64,000 bases of DNA from Mesoflavibacter sp. (GTDB lineage Bacteria; Pseudomonadota; Alphaproteobacteria; UBA8366; Aestuariispiraceae): positions 2,170,001-2,234,000 of the forward strand of contig CP051228.1 in assembly GCA_017792345.1 (NCBI GenBank), in the 5' to 3' direction. Below the pieces are notes generated by a model. That model saw only the letters and a list, made by a program, of their open reading frames with translations. It was not told where the DNA came from and did no database searches. Position numbers and translations under genes: made by a program. Of this stretch, positions 20,740 to 30,224 are shown in pieces (position 1 is the first letter of the stretch; each line of letters begins with the position of its first letter).

Positions 20740-22092
20740 ATGGCTTCAGCCGCGGAACAACTGGCAGCGAACTTCAATTTCGGCTCGATCGCCAAGGCGA
20801 CGGAACTGAAACAGCGGCTTTGGTTTACGCTGGGCGCGCTGATCGTCTATCGCATCGGGACCTATATCCCGCTGCCGGGCATCGATCCCCTGGTCCTGTC
20901 GGACATTTTCGAACAACAGCGCGGCGGCGTGCTGGACATGGTCAACGCCTTCGCCGGCGGTGCCATCGGCCGCATGGCGATCTTCGCGCTGAACATCATG
21001 CCGTATATCTCGGCCTCCATCATCATGCAGCTCCTGACGGCCGTCTTCCCGACGCTGGAGCAGCTGAAGAAGGAAGGCGAGAGCGGCCGCAAGAAGATCA
21101 ACCAGTATACCCGCTACCTGACGGTCGTCCTGGCTGCGGTGCAGGGGTATGGCATCGCGGTCGGCCTGGAGGGGCTCAATACCTCCGCCGGATCCAGCGC
21201 GGTGATCGAGCCGGGCTGGTATTTCCGCGCCACGGCCGTGATTACCCTGGTCGGCGGGACCGTCTTCCTGATGTGGCTGGGCGAGCAGATCACCCAGCGC
21301 GGCGTCGGCAACGGGATCTCCCTGATCATCTTCGCGGGCATCGTCGCGGAATTCCCGGCCGCTCTGGCTGCCACGTTCGAACTGGGCCGCAGCGGTCAGC
21401 TGTCGACCCCGATCCTGCTGGGCTTCCTGTTGCTGGCGATGGCGGTGATTGTCTTCATCGTCTTTGTGGAACGCGCCCAGCGCCGGATCCTGGTCCAGTA
21501 TCCAAAGCGTCAGATGGGTAACAAGATGTATGGCGGGGATACGTCTCACCTGCCGCTGAAGCTCAATACCGCCGGGGTTATCCCGCCGATTTTCGCCAGC
21601 TCCATCCTGCTTATGCCGCTGACGGTCGCCAACTTCTCGGGCCCGGGTGGCGCCGATGGCGGTCTGTTGGCCGAAATCTCGTCCTATCTGGGGCGCGGCC
21701 AGCCGATGTATCTGGCGATGTATATCGGCATGATCGTCTTCTTTGCCTTCTTCTACACGGCGGTCGTCTTCAATCCGCAGGACACGGCGGACAATCTGAA
21801 GCGCAATGGCGGCTTCGTGCCCGGCATTCGTCCCGGCAAGAACACGGCCGACTATCTGGATTATGTGCTGACGCGGCTGACGGTCGTCGGGGCGGCCTAT
21901 CTGGCCCTGGTCTGTCTGTTGCCGGAACTGTTGATCAGCCAGTTTGCGGTCCCGTTCTATCTGGGCGGCACGACGCTTTTGATCGTTGTCACCGTCACGA
22001 TGGACACCGTTACGCAGATTCAGAGCCATCTGATCGCCCACCAGTATGAAGGGCTGATCAAGAAGGCCAAATTGAGGGGGAAGAAGCGATGA
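20740..22092 (+). CDS. secY: Protein translocase subunit SecY
   Basis: 450-residue inner-membrane channel of the Sec translocon, with ten transmembrane helices. The start [49 protein letters not shown] and the plug region [27 protein letters not shown] are typical; the cytoplasmic [13 protein letters not shown] loop, which contacts SecA and the ribosome, is intact. Length is normal for alphaproteobacteria. The usual position after rplO is kept, but a hairpin separates the two. It overlaps adk by 4 bases. Confidence 0.98.
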   Translation: MASAAEQLAANFNFGSIAKATELKQRLWFTLGALIVYRIGTYIPLPGIDPLVLSDIFEQQRGGVLDMVNAFAGGAIGRMAIFALNIMPYISASIIMQLLTAVFPTLEQLKKEGESGRKKINQYTRYLTVVLAAVQGYGIAVGLEGLNTSAGSSAVIEPGWYFRATAVITLVGGTVFLMWLGEQITQRGVGNGISLIIFAGIVAEFPAALAATFELGRSGQLSTPILLGFLLLAMAVIVFIVFVERAQRRILVQYPKRQMGNKMYGGDTSHLPLKLNTAGVIPPIFASSILLMPLTVANFSGPGGADGGLLAEISSYLGRGQPMYLAMYIGMIVFFAFFYTAVVFNPQDTADNLKRNGGFVPGIRPGKNTADYLDYVLTRLTVVGAAYLALVCLLPELLISQFAVPFYLGGTTLLIVVTVTMDTVTQIQSHLIAHQYEGLIKKAKLRGKKR

Positions 22093-22733
22093 ACATCATT
22101 CTGCTCGGCCCGCCGGGCGCCGGTAAAGGAACCCAGGCGAAGCGACTCGAAGAATCGCGCGGCCTGGTCCAGCTTTCGACCGGCGACATGCTGCGCGCCG
22201 AAGTGCAGAGCGGCAGCCCGCTCGGCAAGGAAGCCAAGGCGGTCATGGAAGCCGGGCAGTTGGTGTCGGATGAACTGGTCATCGGGATCATCGCCAACCG
22301 GATCGATCAGCCGGACTGCAAGAACGGCTTCATCCTCGATGGTTTCCCCCGCACCGTGGCCCAGGCCGAGGCGCTGGACGCGATGCTGTCGGAAAAGGGC
22401 ATGCAACTGCATGCCGTCATCGAAATGGAAGTCGACGACGCGGCCCTGACGGAACGCATTACCGGGCGCTATACCTGCGCCAAATGCGGTCAAGGCTATC
22501 ACGATTCCTTCCAGAAGCCGGCCACGGACGGCACGTGCGACAAGTGCGGTTCGACGGAGTTCAAGCGCCGCGCCGACGACAATGCCGAAACGGTCACCTC
22601 GCGCCTTGCCGCCTATCACGATCAGACGGCCCCCATCCTGCCCTACTATCGGGACAAGGGGATGCTGAAGAAGGTCGACGGCATGGCCGAAATCGACGAA
22701 GTAACCCGGCAGATCGAAGGCGCGCTGGGCTAA
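22089..22733 (+). CDS. adk: Adenylate kinase with four-cysteine LID
   Basis: 214-residue enzyme that equilibrates ATP + AMP with 2 ADP. The P-loop GPPGAGKGT is at residues 7–15, and FPRT (AMP binding) near residue 86. The LID carries Cys130, Cys133, Cys150 and Cys153 in two CxxC pairs (YTCAKCG and GTCDKCG), the zinc-binding arrangement of Gram-positive enzymes and of Paracoccus, in contrast to E. coli, where the cysteines are absent. Metal binding is inferred. The gene overlaps the end of secY (ATGA), a common alphaproteobacterial arrangement. Confidence 0.97.
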   Translation: MNIILLGPPGAGKGTQAKRLEESRGLVQLSTGDMLRAEVQSGSPLGKEAKAVMEAGQLVSDELVIGIIANRIDQPDCKNGFILDGFPRTVAQAEALDAMLSEKGMQLHAVIEMEVDDAALTERITGRYTCAKCGQGYHDSFQKPATDGTCDKCGSTEFKRRADDNAETVTSRLAAYHDQTAPILPYYRDKGMLKKVDGMAEIDEVTRQIEGALG

Positions 22734-22799
22734 ATCGCCCGGCAGCGCCGCATCGCCGGAAAAAACACAGAAACCGGGCATTTTCCGGCTTCTGCTGCG

Positions 22800-22827
22800 T
22801 TGACAAGCAGGCACTTTTGCCTATACT
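22800..22827 (+). promoter_or_regulatory. Strong sigma-70 promoter before rpsM
   Basis: TTGACA (22800–22805) and TATACT (22822–22827) are separated by 16 bases, almost a consensus promoter. It lies about 215 bases before rpsM and would let the alpha-operon genes (rpsM, rpsK, rpoA, rplQ) be transcribed apart from secY-adk. Confidence 0.75.
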
Positions 22828-23043
22828 CCGCGCGCTTCGCAGGGTGGAGCAAGCGGAAGCGCTTGAAAAATAAGCGACTTCGGGGTTGGCGCTTCAATAC
22901 CAATCCCAGTTACGGGTCGATTGAGCCGCATGGGGATATCCCAGAGGATATTCCGAGGCGAAGCCGATCCGACCGGAACGAGATGGATCGATGGACGGAG
23001 GCGTCAATGACGTCTCCTAAACACGTTTGAAGGAGTACGCGAC
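22828..23043 (+). other. Leader region before rpsM
   Basis: The gap from adk to rpsM is about 310 bases. It holds an imperfect hairpin around 22755–22790 (GCCGGAAAA with TTTTCCGGC) that may end the secY-adk transcript, the promoter above, and a 215-base leader without an ORF that I can support. In E. coli S4 binds the rpsM leader; no such structure could be confirmed here and rpsD is not in the window. Confidence 0.4.
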
Positions 23044-23412
23044 GTGGCACGTATCGCCGGCGTTAACATTCCGACCAATAAGCGGGTGCTGGTCGCGCTG
23101 ACCTACATCACGGGGATCGGTCGCACCAAATCCCAGGAAATCCTGGCCGCGTGCAACGTCGAGCCGACGACGCGCGTGAACGAGCTGGGTGAAGACGAGC
23201 TGGCTCGCATTCGCGAAGTCATCGACCGCGACCATACGGTCGAAGGCGACCTGCGCCGCGAAGTCGCGATGAACATCAAGCGTCTGATGGACCTCGGTTG
23301 CTACCGCGGCCTGCGTCACCGCAAGGGCCTGCCGGTCCGTGGTCAGCGCACGCACACCAACGCGCGCACCCGCAAGGGCCCGGCCAAGGCGATCGCCGGT
23401 AAGAAGAAGTAA
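23044..23412 (+). CDS. rpsM: 30S ribosomal protein S13
   Basis: 122-residue protein of the 30S head that contacts P-site tRNA. It begins at GTG (23044) with AAGGAG upstream and gives (V/M)[33 protein letters not shown]. The helix-two-turn-helix and the C-terminal [35 protein letters not shown] are complete. Length is normal. The rpmJ gene found before rpsM in E. coli is absent, as is common in alphaproteobacteria. Confidence 0.98.
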   Translation: MARIAGVNIPTNKRVLVALTYITGIGRTKSQEILAACNVEPTTRVNELGEDELARIREVIDRDHTVEGDLRREVAMNIKRLMDLGCYRGLRHRKGLPVRGQRTHTNARTRKGPAKAIAGKKK

Positions 23413-23416
23413 TTCC

Positions 23417-23437
23417 GACCGCCCGTGACGGGCGGTC
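23417..23437 (+). other. Hairpin in the rpsM–rpsK spacer
   Basis: GACCGCCC (23417–23424) pairs with GGGCGGTC (23430–23437). There is no following T run, so it is not a classical terminator; it could protect the rpsM transcript end or tune the levels of the two proteins. Confidence 0.4.
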
Positions 23438-23485
23438 CGGCGCGCGGCATCGATTCGCGCGGCAAGACGAAGGACGAAAGAGACA

Positions 23486-23872
23486 ATGGCTAAGGCTCCT
23501 GTTCGCAAGCGTAAGGAACGGAAGAATATCGCATCGGGCATCGCTCATGTGAATTCCACGTTCAACAACACGATGATCACCATTACCGACGTCCAGGGGA
23601 ATGCGATCTCCTGGTCCTCCGCCGGTTCTAAGGGCTTCAAGGGCAGCCGTAAGTCGACGCCGTTCGCGGCGCAGATGGCCGCCGAAGAAGCCGGTGCGAA
23701 GGCTCAGGATCACGGCGTGAAGACGCTGGAAGTCAACGTCAAGGGCCCGGGTTCGGGGCGTGAATCGGCCCTGCGCGCGCTGCAGTCCGTCGGCTTCCAG
23801 ATTACCGCGATCCGCGACGTGACGCCGATCCCGCATAACGGCTGCCGTCCGCGCAAACGCCGTCGGGTCTGA
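23486..23872 (+). CDS. rpsK: 30S ribosomal protein S11
   Basis: 128-residue platform protein next to the E site. It shows [57 protein letters not shown] and the C-terminal [15 protein letters not shown], nearly identical to the family consensus. Length is normal. It is followed by a 128-base spacer with a terminator-like hairpin before rpoA. Confidence 0.98.
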   Translation: MAKAPVRKRKERKNIASGIAHVNSTFNNTMITITDVQGNAISWSSAGSKGFKGSRKSTPFAAQMAAEEAGAKAQDHGVKTLEVNVKGPGSGRESALRALQSVGFQITAIRDVTPIPHNGCRPRKRRRV

Positions 23873-23932
23873 CCGATTTCTCGGGGCGGCCGTCCGGTTT
23901 CACCGACGGCCCGCCGCCAGCGACCAAGGCGG

Positions 23933-23958
23933 ACGGCGCCATTCAGCGCCGTTTTCTT
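23933..23958 (+). terminator. Attenuator-like hairpin between rpsK and rpoA
   Basis: ACGGCGC (23933–23939) pairs with GCGCCGT (23946–23952) over a 6-base loop and is followed by TTTCTTC. It resembles a modest intrinsic terminator placed inside the operon. As rpoA shows no separate strong promoter, partial read-through is the likely mode. Confidence 0.5.
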
Positions 23959-24000
23959 CGCCCGGTCCCACGCTTACTTAAGCTATGAGGCGAGAACCAA

Positions 24001-25035
24001 ATGAGTGATATTGCCGCGAACGCCCAGAAAAACTGGCAGGCCCTGATTAAGCCGAAGAAGCTGGAAGTCAGCCCCGGCTACGATCCGCGCCGCATCGCCA
24101 ATGTCGTCGCCGAGCCGCTGGAGCGTGGTTTCGGCCTGACGCTGGGCAACGCGCTGCGCCGGGTACTGCTGAGCTCTCTGCAGGGCGCGGCCGTGACCTC
24201 GATCCAGATCGACGGCGTGCTGCACGAATTCTCGTCGATCCCGGGTGTCCGCGAAGACGTCACCGACATCGTCCTGAACGTTAAGGCCCTGGCCCTGCGT
24301 ATGCATGGCGAAGGCCCGAAGAAGATGCGCCTGTCCTGCGAAGGCCCGTGCGAAGCGACCGCGGGCATGATCGAAACCGGCCATGACATCGAAGTCATGA
24401 ACCCGGATCTGGTCCTGTGCACGCTGGACAGCGGCGCCAAGCTGAACATCGAATTCACGGTCGACAATGGCATGGGCTATGTCCCGGCGACCCAGAACCG
24501 TCCGGAAGACGCGCCGATCGGCCTGATCCCGGTCGACTCGGTCTTCAGCCCGGTCCGCAAGGTCTCCTACAAGGTGGAAAACACCCGCGTCGGTCAGGTC
24601 ACGGACTATGACAAGCTGTCCATGGCCCTGGAAACCAACGGTGCCGTGACCCCGGAAGACGCCGTGGCGCTCGCCGCCCGCGTCCTGCAGGACCAGCTCC
24701 AGATCTTCATCAATTTCGAAGAGCCGGAAGTCCGCACCGAGGAAGACCGCCCGTCGGAACTGCCGTTCAACAAGAACCTGCTGCGCAAGGTGGACGAACT
24801 GGAACTGTCCGTCCGCTCGGCCAACTGCCTGAAGAACGACAACATCGTCTATATCGGCGATCTGGTTCAGAAGACGGAATCCGAAATGCTGCGCACGCCG
24901 AACTTCGGCCGCAAGTCGCTGAACGAGATCAAGGAAGTTCTCGGTCAGATGGGCCTGTCGCTCGGCATGGAAATCACCAACTGGCCGCCCGACAACATCG
25001 AAGACCTGGCCAAGAAGCTGGAAGAACCCTTCTAA
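24001..25035 (+). CDS. rpoA: DNA-directed RNA polymerase subunit alpha
   Basis: 344-residue assembly platform of RNA polymerase. N-terminal domain: [51 protein letters not shown]-terminal domain (from about residue 260), which binds UP elements and activators: [63 protein letters not shown]. Length is a little above E. coli (329). It is in the usual place between rpsK and rplQ. Confidence 0.98.
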   Translation: MSDIAANAQKNWQALIKPKKLEVSPGYDPRRIANVVAEPLERGFGLTLGNALRRVLLSSLQGAAVTSIQIDGVLHEFSSIPGVREDVTDIVLNVKALALRMHGEGPKKMRLSCEGPCEATAGMIETGHDIEVMNPDLVLCTLDSGAKLNIEFTVDNGMGYVPATQNRPEDAPIGLIPVDSVFSPVRKVSYKVENTRVGQVTDYDKLSMALETNGAVTPEDAVALAARVLQDQLQIFINFEEPEVRTEEDRPSELPFNKNLLRKVDELELSVRSANCLKNDNIVYIGDLVQKTESEMLRTPNFGRKSLNEIKEVLGQMGLSLGMEITNWPPDNIEDLAKKLEEPF

Positions 25036-25131
25036 GAAGGCCTTCCGCGTTTCGTCCCCCGCCGGCTGTAGCCTTGAGCGACCGGCGGAGACGCACCTGA
25101 AACCACTGTTACCTATGGAAGGACGAGTACA

Positions 25132-25551
25132 ATGCGGCATCTGAACAAAGGGCGTAAGCTCAACCGTACGGCCGAACACCGCAAGGCGATGTTCGCCAAC
25201 ATGGCTAACGCGCTGATCAAGCACGAGCAGATCGTGACGACCCTGCCGAAGGCGAAAGAACTGAAGCGCGTTGCCGACAAGCTGATCACCCTGGGCAAGA
25301 AGGGTGGCCTGCACCGCCGCCGTCAGGCCTATTCGCAGCTGCGCGACGATGCCATGGTCAAGAAGCTGTTCGACGAGCTGGGCCCGCGTTACGAAGCCCG
25401 CCCGGGCGGTTATACCCGCGTCCTGAAGGCCGGTTTCCGCTATGGCGACAGCGCCCCGATGGCGGTCATCGAACTGGTCGACCGCGACGAGAGCGCGAAG
25501 GGCCAGGACAGCGGCCCGACCCAGGAAGTCGAAGCTGCCGCGGAAGAATAA
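25132..25551 (+). CDS. rplQ: 50S ribosomal protein L17
   Basis: 139-residue protein. It begins [58 protein letters not shown] and contains [26 protein letters not shown]. The tail after about residue 120 is Glu/Ala-rich, as in many alphaproteobacteria. It is the last gene of the alpha operon; a clear terminator follows. Confidence 0.98.
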   Translation: MRHLNKGRKLNRTAEHRKAMFANMANALIKHEQIVTTLPKAKELKRVADKLITLGKKGGLHRRRQAYSQLRDDAMVKKLFDELGPRYEARPGGYTRVLKAGFRYGDSAPMAVIELVDRDESAKGQDSGPTQEVEAAAEE

Positions 25552-25578
25552 TCCGCGACGCGACTGAATGTTACGGCA

Positions 25579-25608
25579 AAGGCGGCGCCCACTCGGCGCC
25601 GCCTTTTT
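25579..25608 (+). terminator. Intrinsic terminator after rplQ
   Basis: A perfect 9-bp stem (GGCGGCGCC at 25581–25589 with GGCGCCGCC at 25595–25603, 5-base loop), preceded by AA and followed by TTTTT. It closes the ribosomal protein gene run. Confidence 0.93.
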
Positions 25609-25666
25609 CGTGCTTTCGGCCGGGCGCGTCGCAGGTTAGACCGGTAGTCCGTTAGGGAGGCCGGAC

Positions 25667-26950
25667 ATGAAGATACTGCTTTTGGGGGCTACAGGTTTCA
25701 TCGGCCGGCGCATCGCGGGACGGCTAACCGGCGCAGGGCATCAGCTGCGCTTGGCAGTCCGTAACACGGCCTCTGCAGAGCGGCGGTTCCCCGCTGCTGA
25801 GATCATTGGCTGCGATCTGGCGAGGGACACGGCCGGAGACTGGGCCGCGCGCCTGCGGGGCGTCGACGCGGTCGTCAATGCGGCGGGACTGTTGGACAAT
25901 GGCCGCGCGGGAAGTCTCACCGCCGTTCACCGAGACGGGCCGCTATCCTTGTTCGAGGCCTGCCGGGACTCAGGCGTAAGCCGCGTGGTTCATATCTCCG
26001 CCATCAGCGCGGTTGCCGATGCCGGGACCGAATACGCCGATACGAAACGGGCGGCTGATCAGGCTTTATCAAACATGGATCTCGACTGGGTGATCCTGAA
26101 ACCATCCCTGGTTTATGGCAGCGGGTCCTTCGGCGGAACGTCCCTGATCCGTGGCTTGGCGGGATTGCCAGGAATACTGCCCCTACCGGGGAACGGCGGC
26201 TTCGAATTTCAGCCTATTCATATCGACGATCTTGCGGAAACGGTCTTGCGGGCGGTCGATGGCCGTATTGCCCCACGAGCCATTTTGGAACCGGTTGGTC
26301 CGGAGGTCCGGACCCTGCGGGAAATTTTGCGGGACACGCGCCAGTGGCTCGACTTGCCGCCGGCCCGGACGGTCCCGGTCGATATGCGATTCATCCGTCT
26401 TGCCGGCTGGGTTCTGCGGCCCTTCGGGTCGGGACCGGTGTCGCCGACGGCGGTTCGGCAAATGGAGATAGGCAATACCGGCGATTACGACCGGTTCGCT
26501 CGGCTATCCGGGATCGACGCGCGCTCGATGAAGGCGGCCTTTGCCGCCAAACCGTCAACGGTGCAGGACCGTTGGCATGCCCGAGTGTATTTCATGCGAC
26601 CGGCGCTCAGGCTCAGTCTGGTTATCCTCTGGCTTGTGTCCGGTATTGTCGGATTGCTCTTTGGTCTGGATGAAGCCGGACGCATCGCCGGAATGATCGG
26701 CATGCCCAGTCTGGCGGTTCCGATCCAGTACGGCTTTTCGCTGTTGGACATTGTCCTGGCCGTGGGCCTGCTGATACCAAGCGCGCGCCGAAGAACCCTC
26801 GTGGTGCAGTTTGCTCTGGTCGCGCTATACACCGCCGGGATCGGCTGGCTCGATCCGTCGCTTTGGACAAATCTGTATGGGCCGCTGTTGAAGAATATCC
26901 CGATCTTGGCCGCCATCGCGACGCTGTGGTTACTGGAAGAGGACAAGTGA
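25667..26950 (+). CDS. NAD(P)-binding SDR protein with C-terminal DoxX-like membrane domain
   Basis: 427-residue fusion. Residues 1 to about 290 form an atypical SDR/NmrA-like Rossmann domain: the GATGFIGRRIAGRL dinucleotide motif at residues 7–20 and a TKRAADQAL stretch near residue 125; the region about 140–210 is typical for complex-I NDUFA9-like proteins. From about residue 305 there are four hydrophobic segments (LSLVILWLVSGIVGLLFG, IQYGFSLLDIVLAVGLLI, LVVQFALVALYTAGIGW and IPILAAIATLWLL) of DoxX-like type. The substrate is unknown. It is preceded by GGAGG and its stop overlaps the GTG of the next membrane gene, so the two act together, perhaps as a membrane redox unit (inference). Confidence 0.8.
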   Translation: MKILLLGATGFIGRRIAGRLTGAGHQLRLAVRNTASAERRFPAAEIIGCDLARDTAGDWAARLRGVDAVVNAAGLLDNGRAGSLTAVHRDGPLSLFEACRDSGVSRVVHISAISAVADAGTEYADTKRAADQALSNMDLDWVILKPSLVYGSGSFGGTSLIRGLAGLPGILPLPGNGGFEFQPIHIDDLAETVLRAVDGRIAPRAILEPVGPEVRTLREILRDTRQWLDLPPARTVPVDMRFIRLAGWVLRPFGSGPVSPTAVRQMEIGNTGDYDRFARLSGIDARSMKAAFAAKPSTVQDRWHARVYFMRPALRLSLVILWLVSGIVGLLFGLDEAGRIAGMIGMPSLAVPIQYGFSLLDIVLAVGLLIPSARRRTLVVQFALVALYTAGIGWLDPSLWTNLYGPLLKNIPILAAIATLWLLEEDK

Positions 26951-27429
26951 GCTTCGACGACCCTTATCTGCTGCTGAAGGCGATCCATATCCTAAGTGCG
27001 ACAATCCTCTTCGGAACCGGGCTTGGGACGGCCTTCCATATGTGGCTCACCCATCTGAAAGGCGATACGAGCGCGATCGCGGTCGTTGCCGGAAACGTGG
27101 TGCTGGCGGATTGGCTGTTCACACTACCCGCCGTGATCGTGCAGCCGTTCTCGGGTTTCGCGTTGGTCTATCTGATTGGGTATGACGTCCTGGCGCCGGG
27201 CCTGCTTGCCGTCTACGGATTATACGGACTGGCTGGGCTGTGCTGGATCCGCGTCGTTTTCTTGCAGTACCGCATCCGCGACCTCGCACGCCGGGCGGTA
27301 GCCGAGGGACATGCCCTGCCGCCAGCTTATCACCGCGCCATACGGGAGTGGTTTGCGTTGGGGGGGCCGGCCTTTCTAGCGGTTCTGGCAATTTTCTGGA
27401 TCATGGTCGCGAAACCCGGCTGGGCATGA
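26947..27429 (+). CDS. DUF2269 family integral membrane protein
   Basis: 160-residue membrane protein of unknown function. It starts at GTG 26947, overlapping the stop of the SDR/DoxX gene by 4 bases, and begins (V/M)SFDDPYLLLKAIHILSATILFGTGLGTAFHMWL, the typical DUF2269 start with a conserved histidine in the first helix. Four hydrophobic helices are seen (about 13–30, 50–75, 80–100 and 135–155). Homologues are often paired with the same SDR/DoxX protein; a joint role is inferred only. Upstream in-frame starts lie inside the previous gene and were not used. Confidence 0.8.
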   Translation: MSFDDPYLLLKAIHILSATILFGTGLGTAFHMWLTHLKGDTSAIAVVAGNVVLADWLFTLPAVIVQPFSGFALVYLIGYDVLAPGLLAVYGLYGLAGLCWIRVVFLQYRIRDLARRAVAEGHALPPAYHRAIREWFALGGPAFLAVLAIFWIMVAKPGWA

Positions 27430-27440
27430 TCCTGACGTCT

Positions 27441-27468
27441 TTCAAACAGGCGCCGCGCTTCCTACACT
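27441..27468 (+). promoter_or_regulatory. Possible promoter immediately before the HtrA gene
   Basis: TTCAAA (27441–27446) and TACACT (27463–27468) with a 16-base spacer lie just ahead of the ATG at 27475. If used, the transcript would begin at or next to the ATG and be leaderless. The -35 element is weak, so this is a guess. Confidence 0.3.
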
Positions 27469-27474
27469 AAGGGG

Positions 27475-28881
27475 ATGACGATACGCTCCCTTCCGGCCTT
27501 CGGGCTCGCCGTTCTGATGGGTGTGGCCGCGGGCCTGCCCGCCGCCGCACAGCAGGTGCCGCAAAGCCGTGAACAGATCACGCTCAGCTACGCGCCGCTG
27601 GTCGAACAGGTCGCGCCGGCCGTCGTGAACATCTATGCGACGAAAGTGGTGGAGACGGCGCGGTTCCGCAGCCCGCTGTTCAACGACCCGTTCTTCCAAC
27701 GCTTCTTCGGCGACAATTTCGGCGGAACGCAGCGCCGGTCGGAAAACTCCCTCGGTTCGGGCGTGATCGCGACGGAAGACGGTCTGGTCGTCACCAACCA
27801 TCACGTCATCGCGGATGCCGACGATATTCAGGTCATCCTGCGGGACCGGCGCGAGTTTCAGGCGGAACTGATCCTGTCGGACGAGCGCACGGATCTGGCA
27901 ATTCTGAAATTGAAGAACCCGCAGGGCGACCTGCCGGTCGTCACGCTGGGCGATTCCGATTCCGTCGCCGTCGGCGATCTCGTCCTGGCCATCGGCAACC
28001 CGTTCGGGGTCGGTCAGACCGTCACCAGCGGCATCGTGTCGGGCCTGGCGCGGACCTCCGTCGATATTTCCGACTATCAATCCTTCATTCAGACCGACGC
28101 GGCGATCAACCCGGGCAATTCCGGCGGCGCGCTGGTGGCGATGGACGGGCGGCTGATCGGGATCAACACGGCGATCTTCTCAGGCAGCGGCGGATCCCAT
28201 GGCATCGGCTTTGCCATCCCCTCCAACATGGTCGCCGCCGTCCTGCGCAGCGCCGCCTCGGGCGAAACATTGATCCGCCCCTGGCTGGGCTTCACCGGGC
28301 GGGCCGTGGATTGGGACATCGCCGCGGCATTGGGCATGGACCGGCCGCATGGCGTGATCGTGGAACAGGTCCGTGCGGACGGACCGGCGGAGGCGGCCGA
28401 TCTGCGCGGCGGCGACATCGTGACCGAGGTCGATGGTAAGCCCGTCGAGGATATCAAAAACCTGCGGTTCCGCGCGGCCACGAAAGGCGTCGGCGAGACG
28501 GTGGAACTGACGGTGATCCGGGAGGGCACGGTACTGACCCGGGACTTCGCCCTGGTCGCCCCGCCGGAAATCCCGCCGCGAGAGCCGATCACCATTCGCC
28601 GCAACGCGCCCTTTGCCGGGGCGGTCTTCCTGAACCTATCACCGGCCGTGACGGAGGAGTTGGGCCTGCCGCGCGACCGCGACGGCGTCATGGCCGTGGA
28701 AATCGCCAACGGATCACCCGCCGCACGGCTGGGCCTGAAACCGGGCGACATCCTGAGCGCGATCAACGGTTTCGAAATCGGGACGACCAAGGATATCGCC
28801 CGGGTCATGGAAGACCCGCCCTCGGTTTGGCGCCTGGTGATCGACCGGAACGGCGACCGGAAGACGGTCGAGGTCCGATAG
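27475..28881 (+). CDS. degP: HtrA/DegP-type periplasmic serine protease
   Basis: 468-residue envelope quality-control protease and chaperone. Signal peptide MTIRSLPAFGLAVLMGVAAGLPAAAQQ (cleavage after about residue 25). Catalytic triad visible: His110 in VVTNHHVI, Asp140 in DERTDLAIL, Ser216 in NPGNSGGAL. Two PDZ domains follow (about 275–360 and 380–465). Length fits the DegP/DegQ/Do family. The symbol is by family; DegQ or MucD are equally possible names. The only purine-rich sequence (AAGGGG) touches the ATG with no spacer, which is unusual. rarA follows after 2 bases. Confidence 0.92.
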   Translation: MTIRSLPAFGLAVLMGVAAGLPAAAQQVPQSREQITLSYAPLVEQVAPAVVNIYATKVVETARFRSPLFNDPFFQRFFGDNFGGTQRRSENSLGSGVIATEDGLVVTNHHVIADADDIQVILRDRREFQAELILSDERTDLAILKLKNPQGDLPVVTLGDSDSVAVGDLVLAIGNPFGVGQTVTSGIVSGLARTSVDISDYQSFIQTDAAINPGNSGGALVAMDGRLIGINTAIFSGSGGSHGIGFAIPSNMVAAVLRSAASGETLIRPWLGFTGRAVDWDIAAALGMDRPHGVIVEQVRADGPAEAADLRGGDIVTEVDGKPVEDIKNLRFRAATKGVGETVELTVIREGTVLTRDFALVAPPEIPPREPITIRRNAPFAGAVFLNLSPAVTEELGLPRDRDGVMAVEIANGSPAARLGLKPGDILSAINGFEIGTTKDIARVMEDPPSVWRLVIDRNGDRKTVEVR

Positions 28882-28883
28882 GC

Positions 28884-30212
28884 ATGGCCCCGCCCGCCTC
28901 CGGGCCCGCGCCGGGCCTGTTCGAAGCCGATGCGCCGCGGCCTCTGGCCGACCGGCTGCGGCCCCGGACTCTGGATGAGGTCGTCGGGCAGGACCATCTG
29001 ATCGGGCCGGACGGGTCGTTGCGGCGGATGCTGGATAATGGCCGGCTGACGTCGCTGATCCTCTGGGGCGGTCCGGGATGCGGCAAGACCACGCTGGCGC
29101 GGCTCCTGGCGGAACGCAGCGGCCTGAAATTCGAGCCGCTTTCCGCCGTGTTTTCCGGCGTCGCCGATCTGCGCAAGGTGTTCGACCGGGCGACGTCCCG
29201 CCGTCAGGCGGGGGAGGGCACGCTGCTTTTCGTCGATGAGATCCATCGCTTCAACCGCGCGCAGCAGGACGGGTTCCTGCCGGTGGTTGAGGATGGAACG
29301 ATCGTGCTGATCGGTGCGACCACGGAAAATCCCAGTTTCGAATTGAACGCGGCCCTGCTGTCCCGCTGTCAGGTCTATGTGCTGAACCGCTTGGACGAGA
29401 CCGCTCTGGGCCGCATGCTGCAACGCGCGGAGGAGGCGGAGGGCCGCGCCCTCCCGCTCGACGACGACGCGCGCACGGCCGTGATCGCCATGGCGGACGG
29501 GGACGGGCGCTATCTCCTGAACATGGCGGAGGCGCTGTTCGCGCTCGGCACGACCGAGAAGATGAACCCGGCCGGGCTGGCTGCTGCGGTACAGCGGCGC
29601 CTTCCGGTCTATGACAAGCATCAGGACAGCCATTTCAACCTGATCAGCGCATTGCATAAATCCCTGCGCGGATCGGATTGCGACGCGGCGCTCTATTGGT
29701 TCGGGCGCATTCTCGAAGGTGGCGAGGACCCGCTTTATGTCGCGCGCCGCCTGGTGCGTTTCGCCTATGAGGATATCGGTCTCGCCGATCCGCAAGCCGC
29801 GCATCAGGCGTTGATGGCCTGGGATACCTATGAACGCCTGGGCAGCCCGGAGGGCGAACTGGCCTTGGCCCAGGCGGTGATCTATCTGGCGACCGCGCCG
29901 AAGTCGAACGCCGCCTATGGCGCCTACAAATCGGCGCGGCGGACGGCGAAGGAAACCGGGTCGCTGATGCCGCCGAAACATATCCTGAACGCACCGACCC
30001 GCCTGATGAAGGACCAGGGTTACGGCAAGGATTACGCCTATGATCACGATGCGCCGGACGGTTTCTCGGGACAGAACTACTTCCCGGAAAACATGTCCCG
30101 GGCGAAACTGTATCAGCCGGTGGAGCGCGGGTTCGAACGCGAGATCCGGAAGCGGTTGGAATACTGGGACGGTCTGAGAAAGAAACGCCGGCAGGCCGAA
30201 ATCGAGGAATAG
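28884..30212 (+). CDS. rarA: Replication-associated recombination protein RarA (MgsA family AAA+ ATPase)
   Basis: 442-residue AAA+ ATPase related to clamp loaders and RuvB, acting at stalled replication forks. The ATG at 28884, 2 bases after the protease stop, gives [41 protein letters not shown]. Walker [12 protein letters not shown] is near residue 63 and Walker [12 protein letters not shown] near residue 115; the sensor 1 [19 protein letters not shown] and the C-terminal tetramerisation part ([41 protein letters not shown]-like) are present. Length is normal. Confidence 0.95.
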   Translation: MAPPASGPAPGLFEADAPRPLADRLRPRTLDEVVGQDHLIGPDGSLRRMLDNGRLTSLILWGGPGCGKTTLARLLAERSGLKFEPLSAVFSGVADLRKVFDRATSRRQAGEGTLLFVDEIHRFNRAQQDGFLPVVEDGTIVLIGATTENPSFELNAALLSRCQVYVLNRLDETALGRMLQRAEEAEGRALPLDDDARTAVIAMADGDGRYLLNMAEALFALGTTEKMNPAGLAAAVQRRLPVYDKHQDSHFNLISALHKSLRGSDCDAALYWFGRILEGGEDPLYVARRLVRFAYEDIGLADPQAAHQALMAWDTYERLGSPEGELALAQAVIYLATAPKSNAAYGAYKSARRTAKETGSLMPPKHILNAPTRLMKDQGYGKDYAYDHDAPDGFSGQNYFPENMSRAKLYQPVERGFEREIRKRLEYWDGLRKKRRQAEIEE

Positions 30213-30224
30213 GGGACGCCCGAG

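Noticed and set aside
22734-23043. rpmJ (L36) or infA gene between adk and rpsM
   Set aside because: No frame in this gap encodes the short, Cys/His-containing L36 or an IF1-like protein. Absence here is common in alphaproteobacteria.
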